In this document: positions 1-13,000 of the stretch, in pieces
How the letters are laid out: every line of letters starts with the position of its first letter
Position numbering within the stretch: position 1 is the first letter of the stretch
Origin: Phoronis australis
Lineage: Eukaryota > Phoronida > Phoronidae
Assembly (NCBI GenBank): GCA_002633005.1
Contig: NMRA01000026.1
Location: forward strand, 726,734 to 765,815
Length of the DNA stretch: 39,082 nt
Direction of reading: 5' to 3'
Notes under the pieces: generated by a model
Databases searched by the model: none
Seen by the model: the letters and a program-made list of their open reading frames with translations, nothing else
What the model was told of the DNA's origin: nothing
Made by a program: the position numbers and the translations under genes

Positions 1-156
1 TTTTTCACATCATGAGGTTTTTAAGATCTGACTAAAAGTTGAGGAACCTAAAGAAAAGCTCTTAATACATTTATTGTGCTGAGTATTGTGATGCTGTATT
101 AACAGCGAAGGCATATATGGGGAATGAAAATAGCACCTGTTTTTATCCTTTTATAG

Positions 157-2060
157 ATGTAACATAAATGAAGTTATCGCAAACTTGTTCTGGTGCTTCT
201 CCAATCTGAGCAACTCCGGCAAGGACACGTCCAAAGCCAAGCAGGATTGGCTAGTGGAACTCATAGGACACGTCAAGAACGTTGTGGCTGAAACCAAGGA
301 TGATAAATTACACGAGGCAAGTGTCTTTATTAAACATGCCACTTGGACATTATGTCCCCCACTGTAATCTAATTCCCAGCTAGTCATGTTCAAGGGATCC
401 AAACCAGTTGACATACGAACCACAAACTTGCTAACTTTTATGTATCCAATTGTGGATAGTGTGGAAACACGCCTCCGTCTGGTATGTCCGTCAGAACCAC
501 TGCTCTATCCACCATGTCTGGAAGAGCCATCCTCCACTGTTGGAATTATGTTTTCTAACAAGCAGAATGCACTTGTTCATTGACATTATCTGGCACTTTA
601 TTTTTAATGACTTCCCATAATTACATTCATATGTTTGCACTACTTTAAAATTGTAATGACGTCCCTATAATGTTGCCACGGCAGGATTCGGATAATTTAC
701 ATTAATTGAATTCCATTTCAGGTCTACCTGCTGGTCGTCTGCACTGCACTGTGTTCTTGGACAGGTGGCAGCACCAGACAACTGTATGCCGTCTGCTCTT
801 CATTTCAACCACAACTCTTACCCACGTTACTCGTTCACCTGCCTCCCTCCCTCTGTATGATGTCTGCACTGGACAATCTTGTTAGTGACCCATCCTGGAC
901 ATGTCTAGTACCTAAACTGACCACTTGGCTTCTCCACTTGAAACGCAACTGTCAATCAAGAAAGGTCCTTGCAATGGTGCATGGTAAGTTTAGGAATGTG
1001 CACCTGAAGGGACATGTTACTGCCTGACTGCTCACGGATTTGCAGTACAATGCCTTGACTTGTGACCTAAAAGAACCTCCCATTGGAAAAGTACTCAAAA
1101 GAATACACTGTTGAAACTTTCAAAAACACTTTACTCAAGTGGCCAGCCCGCACATTTGATAATATGCTCCAAGTTATTTATTTCTCTGCACATTTTGACT
1201 GCAATTCTATTTATTGTGTCTATGATAAAAGATAGACTACAGTGTTAAGCTATCAACAACATAGTAAAACTTGTTTGTCTTCTCAAGTGTTTCCATGGTG
1301 TCTGGTCAGTGTTTAGGAGATCCTCCTTTGATTTTAGAGTTGAGTATGAAAGCACAACAGTCATTTCGCATGCATGGGGCCAGCAATTTTGTTACTTGTA
1401 ATTTTCATTGAACCTACTTCTGGTTCAGTCTTACAATTTAAGACCTGTCTAGATGTCATGCTATTGCCATAGTAACATGAACACTCGAATTAGAGTGAAA
1501 ATGGTTTTGACACGTTACAAAACTAATGAACCTGGAGATCCATCTCTTCTGTTCCAAATTGGACATAATACATTCTGTGTTTAAACATTCTTAACTTGCA
1601 AGATCACGCAAGATTTTGCAAAGTGGCACGCGTGAAAGGCAAGTCTTTTGCCGAGTAAGCTGGAGACCTTACCCGTACACATACCAATATTAAAAATGAT
1701 TTCCAGGCATGGTTGGAGTGTTGAATTTTGTGAGTAAGTCGGTAACTAAAAATTGATAATTCCGTTTCATAAGATTTTTCATCGCCAGTGTCTTGCAAAT
1801 GTCTTGCATTTACGGAACTCTTCCCAGTTTGAGTCTCGTTCATATGATATTGGGAACACCTGACGTGTTCTGGTGCGACCTCCGAACGTCATGCCGTACT
1901 CTAGGCATTCATTGCCTGCTGGACAAAGAGTGTGTGATCTGTTGTGCAGTGGTAATGCCTCTCATTTTATTGTTCGTCTTCTTTTGTAGAATCTCTTCTG
2001 GCGCTGCGAAGTTCTGACTACTTCAAGAAGGAAGAGGTATGGACCGAAGTCTATCAGTGA
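157..2060 (+). CDS. 3' end of an unrecognised spliced gene (three coding exons)
   Basis: Three exons join in one open frame: 157-316, 722-983 and 1990-2060, with stop TGA at 2058-2060. The first exon follows a pyrimidine-rich AG acceptor and enters in phase 2. Its donor is GAG|GCAAGT, a GC-AG type intron. Exon 2 starts after ATTTCAG and ends at CATG|GTAAGT with one base over. Exon 3 takes up that phase. The product is about 164 residues of C-terminal sequence, beginning around CNINEVIANLFWC and ending DYFKKEEVWTEVYQ. It is rich in Leu, Cys and Trp and looks all-helical, in the manner of a HEAT/ARM-type solenoid. I see no catalytic motif and do not recognise the family. The 5' part of the gene lies outside the window. 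An ATTAAA at 2269-2274 is a weak possible poly(A) signal. If GAG|GTATGG at 2037 is instead a donor, the gene would continue downstream, but I found no good further exon. Confidence 0.5.
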
Positions 2061-2069
2061 CCTGTCGGG

Positions 2070-2340
2070 GTGGTGTTTAGGAAAGGTTATTTAAGGTCAT
2101 GTAGGAGTCTAGAAAAATGTCCAAATTTGGCTAAGTACGAAACATCATATTCCAAAAATGAGTGATCGGATTTGCGTGAAACTTTTGCATACCATGCTTT
2201 GTGCAAATGAAATTTAACCACATTGTTGACTCCATTGTTTTGCTGTAACTTTCTTTTTGGTAAATTTTATTAAAAAGATATGGTAACATGACCCAGTTAA
2301 TGATAGGTTGGTATAAAATCAAAAATTGCAGACTTGTAGA
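2070..2340. repeat. Divergent dispersed repeat, copy 1 (partner at 25385-25745)
   Basis: Two stretches here resemble two stretches in the same order at 25385-25745. The first runs from about 2101 (TAGGAGTCTAGAAAAATG) and matches the region from about 25390. The second runs from about 2260 (TAAATTTTATTAAAAAGATA) and matches the region from about 25670, including the words ACATGACCCAGTTAATGA and ACATGACTCGGTCAATGA. Similarity is moderate, so these are old copies of an unnamed element. This copy begins just after the stop codon of the first gene. Confidence 0.45.
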
Positions 2341-2455
2341 TGAGATTGCTTAAAAGGGTTTTGTTGCCAAGGATTTTATTTTTGAGGAAAAACGTTTAGT
2401 GTGTTGTCACCGTCATGTCGTGAACACATCCACTAAAACAAGAAACTGTAGGAAC

Positions 2456-3820
2456 ACCGCATTTATCCACCTTCACTCTTATCAGGCTTCTATTGTGAGT
2501 CAGCATGCGTGAATAATTGGCTGATAAGCCACCTCTGGAACTACTTTGGGCTGAATGGATGACCAGGCCATAAAATGATAATTAGCCAAGACCAGTTACT
2601 ATAATGCAACAAAGAACAAGTAATAATGTCTTGCATCACCTAGCCTTGGTGGAAAGCTGTATACTGTATTGGCTCAAACAAACGCTTAGAAAAATTCATT
2701 TCACGGGGAGGGGACGCTTATTGTAGTGAGCCTACGGCAGTTGAAACCCGGTTTCCCAAACGGGTAAAATCGGAAGCTAGGATTCATCAAATTTACGCTC
2801 TGTGACGTATTTGTAGCCTATGACAGCCTTTCTACAAAATTGTGGTGCATTGCTATCAACTTCCGTTGTTAAATTACAATAATTTTTCAAAAAATTGTGC
2901 TCATCACAGGGCGAAAACTTGCCGACTGATGCGTCGCTGAATCGCGATCGTCAATAGGAAAACTTGTACTCTTGAATAAAAATATAGTTTCGACTCAACA
3001 AATTACCTGAAATCTTCCTGATGTTTTACAATTTTTAAAGTTCCTGTGGAGTCCAGATTAATTGCGATTAAGTCCAAATGTGCACTACATCGTACTCCAC
3101 AACACGAGAAAAATCTCTGGATGAACACACATGTTGTTGTCACGTGACGTTTGTTTTGAAGGTCGCCTGCGTATGAAAGTGAGTGAGCGTGCGTGTGCGG
3201 GTCATCGACGATGGACTTTTTTGTTACAAAAGGCGGAGGATTATGCAAGAAAATGGTGTTTACTAGATTGTTTTTCACTTAAACGGCTGTAACGTGCAAG
3301 GTGAGTGCGCTCGCAGAGTCACATCTCGGAAGTTTCCGGTTTGACGGATGACAAAAAACGATCTCAATGAAATTACACAAAGTCGTTTTAGAGCCTGTAA
3401 TAGCTATACAAAACGTATTTTGAGTATTTAAATGCATTTTTTCCAAAACCTAAATAACACACGGAGTAGTTCTACATTTATACAATCCTTACTTGGGTCC
3501 TATATTTTTGTATTCGTGCGCGCCGAATGAAAGTAATCGTGAGTGTTTCTGTGTTGCAAAATCTCTTATCCTGGGCCGATTTGAAAAATTAAAAGTTGTA
3601 TTCGTATTTATTTTCGCTCCTCTTTTCAAATATTACAGTAAAAACTACGTAAAATTCGCTCCATAAAAAGTACAGTTGTTAGGCTAGACTGTAATCAGCT
3701 GATTATATCCGCATGAGCGAAGTCAATTATCCTCGCTCGTGACTCGATGAATAGAGCAGCTTGGCGGCATCCCTTTGAGCATGAGCCGAGCGCGTCTCAG
3801 CCAAGGTGGATAAATACGGT
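2456..3820. mobile_element. Candidate non-autonomous DNA transposon, 1.37 kb, 18-bp TIRs
   Basis: The left end ACCGCATTTATCCACCTT (2456-2473) and the right end AAGGTGGATAAATACGGT (3803-3820) are reverse complements with one mismatch. Weaker similarity between the ends continues inside them: a GAGTCA-GCG-ATAATTG pattern appears on the left near 2500-2525 and, inverted, on the right near 3720-3745. I see no transposase reading frame and no clear target-site duplication, so the boundary and superfamily are uncertain. It lies between the end of the first gene and the gene-poor stretch to its right. Confidence 0.4.
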
Positions 3821-6800
3821 CTAGTTCAATTTTCCATACCCCGCCGTTTACCTTAAACACCGGGGTTAGAACCAATTTTATTTAGTGGGAATGTTCATAG
3901 CATGGTGTATATGGGCGTGTTTGTGGTTATGAATAAATATTTGTTTTTTTATTATTTTTTTTATTTATTCTTAGCACTCCTTGTACACCACCAGCCAATA
4001 TTTACTCAAAGGAGAATGCCACCGGATTTAATTAGTCTTTTTTGCCTTCTTAGTCGGTCTATATCCACATTGCCTGCATACGGTCGACCTTACCTTGCCA
4101 AGAGGTGTCGCGTTAACCTGTGAGGAAGGTGAGAAACGACGCTAGCGACGTCAGCGGTTCACATGCAGAGTGAATGCCGCTATGTTGCAGTGCATCGTTC
4201 CCGCTTGTCCAAACTAAGCAGCTGCGAGGAAAGCGGGTATATCGTTTTCTTTACTTCCTCGAGAGTCGGAAATGCTTAGGAATTGGCTCATGGTAGTGAA
4301 GAATGAAAGGTACGCTGTAAATGAGGCAAATGACTCCATACGTTCCGTTGTCTGAGCTTGTTCAAGGCGCCTCTCTAGTATTTCTTCATTACTGTATTCC
4401 TGTTCGAATTGATAGCCTGTAAAACTTAACGATCCACCTGCGAAGTCGGGACTGATGAGATCTAGCTCGCCCTAAGTCGGGATTGCGAGTTGCCATCATA
4501 TTGGCTTTTTTATTGAGCGTTCTGTTTCAAAATGAATTATTCTCACCCTAACCAATACTTATATAAAAATGAAACATAGTCTGTCTCATTAGATGCAATT
4601 TGTAATGCCTTTGGAGTGTTTGTGTGTGCAAATCATTTGAGAAGCTAGCAATGAATAAATCACTTCGTTACAAGCGGCTTTCCTAGGTGCAATAAAACTA
4701 ATTGACGGGACACCTAGAGAGGCTGTGTGAGCTCATGCTAATTTAGTGTTTGCTGACAGAAACTGTTGTGAAGCAACTCGATTTCCATCCCACGGCCAGG
4801 TGTTAGGAGAATCTTTATTTACATTTAAATTACTCAAATAATGATTGTCAATGTACAACTTCTGCCCTGACGGTGCTGTGGCCAAAGCGGAACCAGTGAG
4901 TGAATTCGCGACTCCGACGAGTAAGTAGATTTGCAGTTTCGTGGCTAATTCACCAACATAATCAGATGCACATTACTTTGGCTCACTAGTATAGTATTTT
5001 CTTGACTGGAAGTTTAGTTTCCACTGAACTTTGGCTGGTTTATGTTCGTGATGTCTGATCAGTTTCCGAGCCACTGGCGGGAATAACCAGTCAATCCGGC
5101 CGGCCGCGACGGGCCTGATCGGGCTCCGAGCCACTGGCCAGGAGAACAAGCGTTTTGTGTGTTTAGAACGCAAAAATCACAAGTCTAAACAACACAGATC
5201 TAGGTACTCCTGTCTGTATGTCACGGAAAATACTTCGAAATTATCTCCGAACAGACCCCCAACTCCTGCTACGGACCTTATTGGCCTGCCGAGCTTTGTA
5301 GGCTACGGTGTGTCCAAATACCAATAAATCCGTAAGAGCCAAATAAAACAACACTTTTTTATAAGAACTCGATGTATTTTTAAGGGTTTTACATTGAAGT
5401 TTGATGATTTATTGGAGTTAAACAATGACTTCAAGCGATAAACTGACACCAGTAACCCGTGTTGTGAACTGCTGAACAGACTGCGCGAGAAACCGATGAC
5501 GTCATTGGATAATTTCAACACCTCCATCTGCCGTCAGGTGTCAGGTAACGCAACCGTACGTGTCGTTATGGAGTAGAACTACTCGATCTAAACTGATACA
5601 AATTAGGTTTGTTTTTGGGTGGCATGCTTCTTTAATAACTCACACTGTGTGCTTGTGTTTTATAATCAGTTGTAATGAAAGAAAATACAAGATTATTGTT
5701 CAACCTAGGAACCAGTTACTTAGTGGTTCCTAGGTTCAACATATCATTACATCTTGGTATCTCTCAAGGAGCCAAAAAATTAGCAAAGTTGGTATTAACA
5801 TTTGAGATGACTTTAATTGATGAAAAGCATGCTTACTTCATTGAAAGCAACTGGAATATCAAATTTACAATACAGATGACATGCCAACAAATGAGATTCA
5901 CCTAATCAGCAAAACTCAAAAAGTACTGTACCAGTTCAATCATTAACAGACGAAATCTTGTCATTTTAGTATGCATATCACTTTTAAATTTGTAGAATAT
6001 GTGCAGTGTTCGAAGGCAAGTATTGCCTTAAATAATACGTATGCATGCAACTTACTTAGTGCCGTGGTTATACGTTTTCTAGTCACAGTTTATGTTCAAT
6101 ATCCTTCAGCCCTGTTTGAAAACGTTTAAATATGCGACTTCATTACCAACCGATTAGGAGCGGAGCACTAAACAATCTCTACGCCATTTTGAAAATGAAA
6201 TAGTCTAACGGTCATTTCTGTACAAAAAGTAAAAGGCATGATTCTAAGCCAAAATCATTGTTTTACTTTATTGCAACCCAGAGGGTGGCTCCGGCGGCCA
6301 TGTTTTTGATGGGGTGCATCTAAAAAATAAGATAACCCACACATTTAGTGAATGGCCTGAAAAGGGGATTCATTTCATTCCGAGTGTTGCCGGGGATCAT
6401 GCCATGAAAACTGAAGTCGCTCTTTGTTATGTCCTAGAAATGCCACCTTAGTCATCGGCAATGCCGCTACATCGCGTTTCTCTTGGCTTGCATTGAATGC
6501 TTCTGCCGATAGGATTGCAGCAGGTACATTTCACAGCGCCTGAACTTTTGTGACTGGCTCATTTGCCGGGTTTTGGGACTTTGGAACAGATATGCCGGTG
6601 TAATGACCGCTAATTGTTCGTGCCAACATTCTTTCCCGCCCATTTTAGGCACTGTGGACTAAAAAAACTAAATCCATCGTTGAAAATTGAACTTGATTAC
6701 TGTTTGAAGAGTAGAAGTATGTTTACTAAACAGAGAAAGCTAAATAACGCGCACTGCAACTACCGGTTTGTCTGTTGACATATCGCAACCTCTATAGTGT

Positions 6801-9800
6801 AAACTGCCTGAGCAACACAATAAGACGATTTGATCTTATTTAGTATCATTAAAGAATGCAGTAAAAATTGAATGGTGGAGTGCGTCATGGGTTAAATTCC
6901 ATGAACGCAATCTTTGGCAGGGACTGAACACTGTAACTTAAGACTTGAAAAGCTACTAGAATAGAAGCAGTGTTGACAAAAATGAATCACCTTTTTGTAT
7001 GACAATTTTTTTAAATAAAGATAAATCCTTTTGTAGATTGGTGTAGATGAAAAATGAGCCGTGCGTATAATTTCAAACACCCAAAGTGAACTCTCTTGTT
7101 ATTTTGTCAGAAAAAAACTTTCGGTTGGTAGACAGTGTTTAGTGGTTGTGAAAAAGTCGGCCTACTGAGCACCGCGTCTCGTGTACATGTACCTCGTACT
7201 GTTTAGTTGTTTCTTAATGAATCGATTTCATTTTTCTTTCCTTATTTTGAAATACATATCCATCATTTTTTTACCACTAACCACGTCACTTGGCCTATTT
7301 TGACATGATCTTAAAATTCCTCGCCTGGAAATCGGTTGTTTCACTATTTAAGGCGGTTAACCAGTTCTATGACGCATGCACGACACATGCACATGAAGAA
7401 AGTAGGGACGTTGTCTTGGTCGACTAGTGTTGAATCCAACCCTTGACACAGGCATGAATTTTCTCGCGATGAAGTCTTTCACTGACTTTCTAGTCAAGCG
7501 CGAAAACTAAAAGTGATTTTCGGACATGTTTCGTTATGTTCATCGGGCGATTTAGGAGTGCTACTCAACTCTCCCCCGAGGCCCGACAAAAAAACGCCGC
7601 CGACATACTGTTTAAGGGCTGGGCGAATATTTTCCTTGAGAAAATGTGGTTGTCCCTTCCTAAAGCCTTAGACCGTCCGGAGGCGTAATAAATCATAATA
7701 GGAATTTCACGTGATCGAAATCGTGACTTCGCCATTATTTCCTAAACCAACACCAGCTTGTAATATCTTGTTACTGGTGATCAGATTATCACATGTAGTA
7801 ACTAAGAGGAAACGCGCGGCATTATCTTCTAATATCGGATATCAAAAGGTCTCCCAACCAACCATTTCTGCAATGGTAACTGTACTGTATTGCGTCTACT
7901 TTCCTGTCTCGTAAATTGTATATTTGCTGATCTATCATTTCAGCGGACTCACGAAGTGTGATTTTTTTCAATGCAACACCATTAGAGGTTGGTAAAGCTG
8001 GTTCTTGCTTTACTTGGGGATTGATCAGCCCACCCCAATACGTCACGTAATGTTTTGAGACGGGTGTGAGGTGACCTATAACTGTTAAATAATTCTGTTA
8101 ATGTGTATAACCGCCCATCCCAAACTTAATGAGTCACGCGAAGGGCGACAACCGAACACCCCATCATTACAAATAGCTTCCGATTCTCAAGGTACTTTGA
8201 CAGGGAGGGGGGGTGGGGGTGTTGCTTGAAAATTAGGGTATATGCACGTTTTGAGGATGAACTTGAAAAACGACCAATTTGCTCAGAGCTTCAGTGAAAA
8301 AAATCTTTTCCTGGACTTTCGTTCCGTAAACACTGCATCTTTTTAGAGATTTTCATAAAAAAATTCACAAACCTAACATTTTCGTGGGGATTCTTAGTTT
8401 TTCAACCCATAAAACCAAGAAGAGGCTCTACGATGTCATTGCAATGGGACTTTAGATACATTTATATTAACTAAATAATATTTTCCTGATTTTCCAATGT
8501 GCACAACTTCTACTCACACGCCACACGTGTTTGCTCTAGTAGATGGAAGTAATAATGAAAACAGTGTAGATTTTAGTAGTTGGGGTTGTAGCCTTTTTTG
8601 CCATCATGGTGAACCCTTTTATTGGGAATTGAATAGAACAGACACTTTCTGAAATCAGCCCGATATTTCTGTGTAGTTTTATGCACGTTAATTCACGATC
8701 AACCCGACGTTGTCTGCGACTAACGCAAAGGTGACTATTTAACTCCATTAACTGTGAATCACGTGATCGGCATCAGACAATGCGCCTCCAGTTTCAGTGT
8801 TAAAATGCTTTAATTGCACTCGGATAAATGTACTGTCATATTGAAATACTAAACTAAGGAAGGAACCTAACTACATTACATCGACTGTCCCGACCGCAAT
8901 GCGTTGTTTGGAACAAAAATCGAAAATTAAACGCCGAGTGTTCGACGGTTGACATAAAACTACGCTTTCCCACTGATGTTGTTCGAGCAGGATTCCAAAT
9001 TTCGAAACACGATCAGGACTTGGAATGACCTACGACAAAAAAGAGGAAAAATTTCCGGGTGATGTATCGAGGCTTATGCGGTAGAAATATTGTTGTGTGA
9101 AATTTACCTGAAATAAACGTTTTTGCATGAATGAAGTCAAAATCAAATAAGAAAATCGAAACCAAATAAGAGGAAATTCTCTTAAAAGGGGAAAATTTCA
9201 AGTCCTGCACGTTATCTCAAGAAAGAGTCCACACAGATTTTAACTTTGAGTTTTGTGACAGCATAATGTTTTAATGTGGAAGTCATGCCTCAGATTTTTG
9301 TAAAGCTTTCTCGTGTTTGATTTAAAATCGATAGTTCTGAACATTGAACGTATGTTTGATGAATGATAGTGAAAGAAATTTGCCCTTACAACGAACCTTT
9401 CAAAAAACGACATTTTTACCAAACACACATGGTCACATGATCATGAGAATGACCAAATAGATTTGCCTCGACTTCTAGTTTCAGAAAATGTGTACTTTTA
9501 TGGGTTGATAGTCGCTAGTTGCTTAGACATCCAAGAGGAAAACATTTTAATTAGGCGTACTCGTAGTATCAACCTTGATTTCAGCGAATGTCGGGCAGAC
9601 ATCAGCGAACATGGGCGATTTGTAACAAATTCTCAAAATCACAATGGATTTTATTGTTTCATATCTCTGGTCCAAGCTAATAACTTCAGAAAGTCTACCC
9701 CATTCAGCAATAATCACCGAATTGCGTTTCTCGGCGGCAAAAACGATAATGTCTATTTCAGTGGCATGATGGTGTTGCAGAACAGATGAAGAAATCATTT
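3821..9800. other. About 6 kb without a supported gene
   Basis: Reading frames here are short, lack good splice signals and resemble no family I know. Small structures noted: a T/A-rich run near 3943-3970; two partial repeats of a CCGAGCCACTGGC word near 5068-5135; a 13-bp stem with a 9-base loop at 5702-5736 (AACCTAGGAACCA and its complement); and a G-rich run near 8200-8222. I see no other function. Confidence 0.5.
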
Positions 9801-9805
9801 CATCC

Positions 9806-9811
9806 TTTATT
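9806..9811 (-). terminator. Poly(A) signal of the TPR gene
   Basis: TTTATT on the plus strand reads AATAAA on the minus strand. It lies about 200 bases past the stop codon of the TPR-protein gene, a normal 3' UTR length, and is the nearest canonical signal. Confidence 0.55.
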
Positions 9812-10008
9812 CACCAGATAACAGCACTATATTATGTAAAAAGATTGTAATGGCGTTAAATACTTTGCAGATGACCGATGATGAACGGTTTAATACAAAT
9901 ACCCTATAAGTGTCTTCCTAGAATGTATCAACAGGCACAGGTGGGCTTTCGGAAAGCTCGCGCTCACGCGCTTACGTAGGCACCAATCACCACTCAGTTC
10001 AGTGGCCA

Positions 10009-13000
10009 TTACAGGTATAGTTGTGGCACCGTGTACTCTTCTGTGTAGTCATCGAATACAACCCATTCCTCCTCCTCGTCTTCGTGCTCGTCTGTAGCAC
10101 TCGTGAAGATGCTGCTTCTCTGCGACTCCGTTCCGCTGTCCGGTAGCTCCCCCTGGTGAAAAAGGTCGATTTAGAAATCCTCGTGTGTTTCACAGTCTGA
10201 TTTCTTAGGAATTGAAAGTCTACTCTATGGCTTTCATTTATTTACTGCAACTTAAACAAATTTTCAGCTATTGAACCATTTTAGTGAAATTTCAATGAAA
10301 TGCGTCGTTTTCGGCTTTAATTACGGGATCGAAACAGAGTGTCAGGCTAAGTCCGGTTGAAGGGAGATCCAAGCTTTCCAAGGATAATGAAACTCGTGTT
10401 TTATTATCGTGTGCATCCCTCATGAAATTTTTGCAGACGTGGGCAAGTGTTATTGGCTGCACTCGATTGGCTCAGCCAGTTTAGCCGGGTCAACCGGCTA
10501 AGACATCTGATTGGTTTGTAAGAAGGAAGACATCTTCTTGAACCAACCAGATGCCTTAGCCGCTTGAACCGGCTGAATGACCCAAGTACAACCAATGTCA
10601 ATATAGAGCTTCATCTCGACACTTCACCACGTTCGTAATTCTCTCTAAGTTTCACCAATGCACTTCGTATTTGGTTAAGTTGGAAAATGAAAATAAAAGA
10701 CAGATCGGAGTGATCACGTAACAAACCTGTGTGAAAGCTGTTGGTACCTCGTCATCTCTTCCACGCAACATTTTCAGGTGAGCAACGTCTGCTATATGAA
10801 CACCAGTAGTGTCCCATTCTCTTGACTCCGTATAATCGGACGGTGTCCTCGCCCAACTATGGTCTAATTGCCGGTTTTCGATGTGGTTTGGTTGAAATAC
10901 TCGGATTTCCTTAATATATTCCGGCAAAGTCTCGTCAACGGTGTATTCCTCAAACACTGTCCATTCTTCTTCGTCCTTTTCGTCCCCGCTGTTTACTACA
11001 GTGTCGTCTAATGCTTCGTGGGAGCTCGAGTCACTGTTACTAGTTCTATCTGTTAGCGTCTCCATTTTCTTATTCTTGTTCTCATCCATACTATCCCAAT
11101 CGACGTCTTGTGAAGTATCAAACCCCTCTTCTTCAGCTAACATCCCTGTTTTCATATATATATAATGTAAAAGGTGGTGACATAAAATTGACCGAGTAAA
11201 TTCAATTTCGTGACTGCAACATGACCACAGAGCCGTGAGATATGTTGGATTGTGTCGCGATGTGTAAAGATAACCAAAGATGGAGGCCGCCTGTTTGTAA
11301 TCACAGATGAGGAGCTGACCAAATGCAGCGATGGAAGACCTGATGGATGGATTCTCTAACTCTTTTGAGCTTTCTTGTACAAGTCGTTCTGCATAAGCAT
11401 GAGCAAACACGATTTCGTTCATATTTACGTAACATAATGTCGCCAAGTAGAAACCCATACTACTAATTGGGATGCGTTGTTCAGGATACATTTTATATTC
11501 CATTTCTACAAACTCTGGCCACGCGCACATCATGTAGTCATTCAGCTGAATATCTTCTGGACCTGACCCTGTCAGGTACTCTAGCTTTTCTACCACTGCA
11601 ATGGCGTCAGCGTATCTGTGGCAGTAACACAAAAAGTTCAAAAACAAAATGGCGCTATAGTTGCTTCTGTCTAGCCGAAAGGCCTTCTCGAATTGTTTTT
11701 CCGCCATTTCTATCAGCTGATCCTTGTCTTTCTCATTTTTTACGTTACAACTTTGACATTGGTAGGTCAATGCCAGCTGTGCAATCGTTGGACCCATTTC
11801 TGATGGTATGTATCCGTGATGTTCTTTGAAGGTGTCCACGGCTTCTTTGTAATAAGAGACAGATTTATCCACTTCACCGCGTGACATGTACAAAGCCGCT
11901 AACTTTTCTAGCGTTTGGGCGATTACTCGGTAGTGTTTCGGCGAATCATACGCGTAGTAATCAAGAAGCGCCTCCGCATTCTCTATGTAAAATTCCCAGC
12001 TTTGATTTTGAAAGTGAATGCTTGCAACGACTTCCAATATTTCTATACGCAGTTGTTCCAATCCGGGAGTTATAAATCTTGACTGTTGGATGATATCCAG
12101 GCTGTGATAGTAATAACTATTCAGTGCCGTCTCATAGTCTTCCTGCATAAGGTAACATTTTCCTAGTGCCAACAGGATCCGAATTATCCAACTGACGTTT
12201 TGCTGAAGAGACGATTCTGCATTTGTAAGGCACACTTTCAAATAGTCCATAGCTTTTGGAAAGACACGTAACTCTCTGAAGGAACACCCAAGGATAAAAG
12301 TGATTTGACCAACTAGCCATTTTCTTTTCATCGGTAACAGATGTTGACGATTAACAAACAGTCGGGTAAAGATCTCGTGCGCTAAAATGCACGGCGAAAG
12401 GACCTTTTGCATATCGTTTAGAATCCAATATGTGATGCCCCATAGAGAATAAATGCAAGCGACTTCGAAATTTGAGGAATTCAAACCAAGCAATGACTGA
12501 TTTAAAACATTTGAGGCACCGAACATGGCTGCTGCCATCCCGTACTTCTTTTGTATGAAGTTTACAACACCAATCATATTCAAAACATGTGCATGGTGAA
12601 CAAGGTCGACAGACGACTGGACTTTTATGAGCTCCATTGACTTTTCGTAATACTTAATAGCTTCGTCATACTCATTGTTCATAAAACAGCAGTCGCCTAA
12701 TTTTATTGTTGACTTCAACAAAAAGTTATCCTCGTCTTGAACATCACCTTTCTCAATCGTCTCCACTACTTTGCTGTAAAATCCAGATGCTTCTTTAGCA
12801 TATACACTATAGGAGCCGCTGTGCCTACTTTCCTCATCAGAAAGGTCAAGGTCGTCGACGGAGCCAACCGTAGAGGCGTTGTCCGAGTCGTAGTCGCACA
12901 ATCCCGTTTCGAAGTCTACTTGGTCCGTAAGAAAGTCTTTGTTAATCTCGTTATGTACAATAGTTATCATATTGTCCATAACCGTTTCGCCATGCCAACG

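Noticed and set aside
3902-4123. Another exon of the left-edge gene near 4053
   Set aside because: An acceptor-like CTTCTTAG and an open stretch exist, but the donor is weak and the stop at 2058 already gives a sensible end.
9463-9798. Overlapping open frames on both strands, 108 and 83 codons
   Set aside because: They sit just past the TPR gene's poly(A) signal, are antisense to each other and lack splice signals and family resemblance.
10652-10726. Stop at 10652 as the normal end of the TPR protein
   Set aside because: A good donor at 10726 joins in frame to an exon repeating the protein's own acidic motif, which is better evidence for splicing. The read-through is kept only as a possible isoform.
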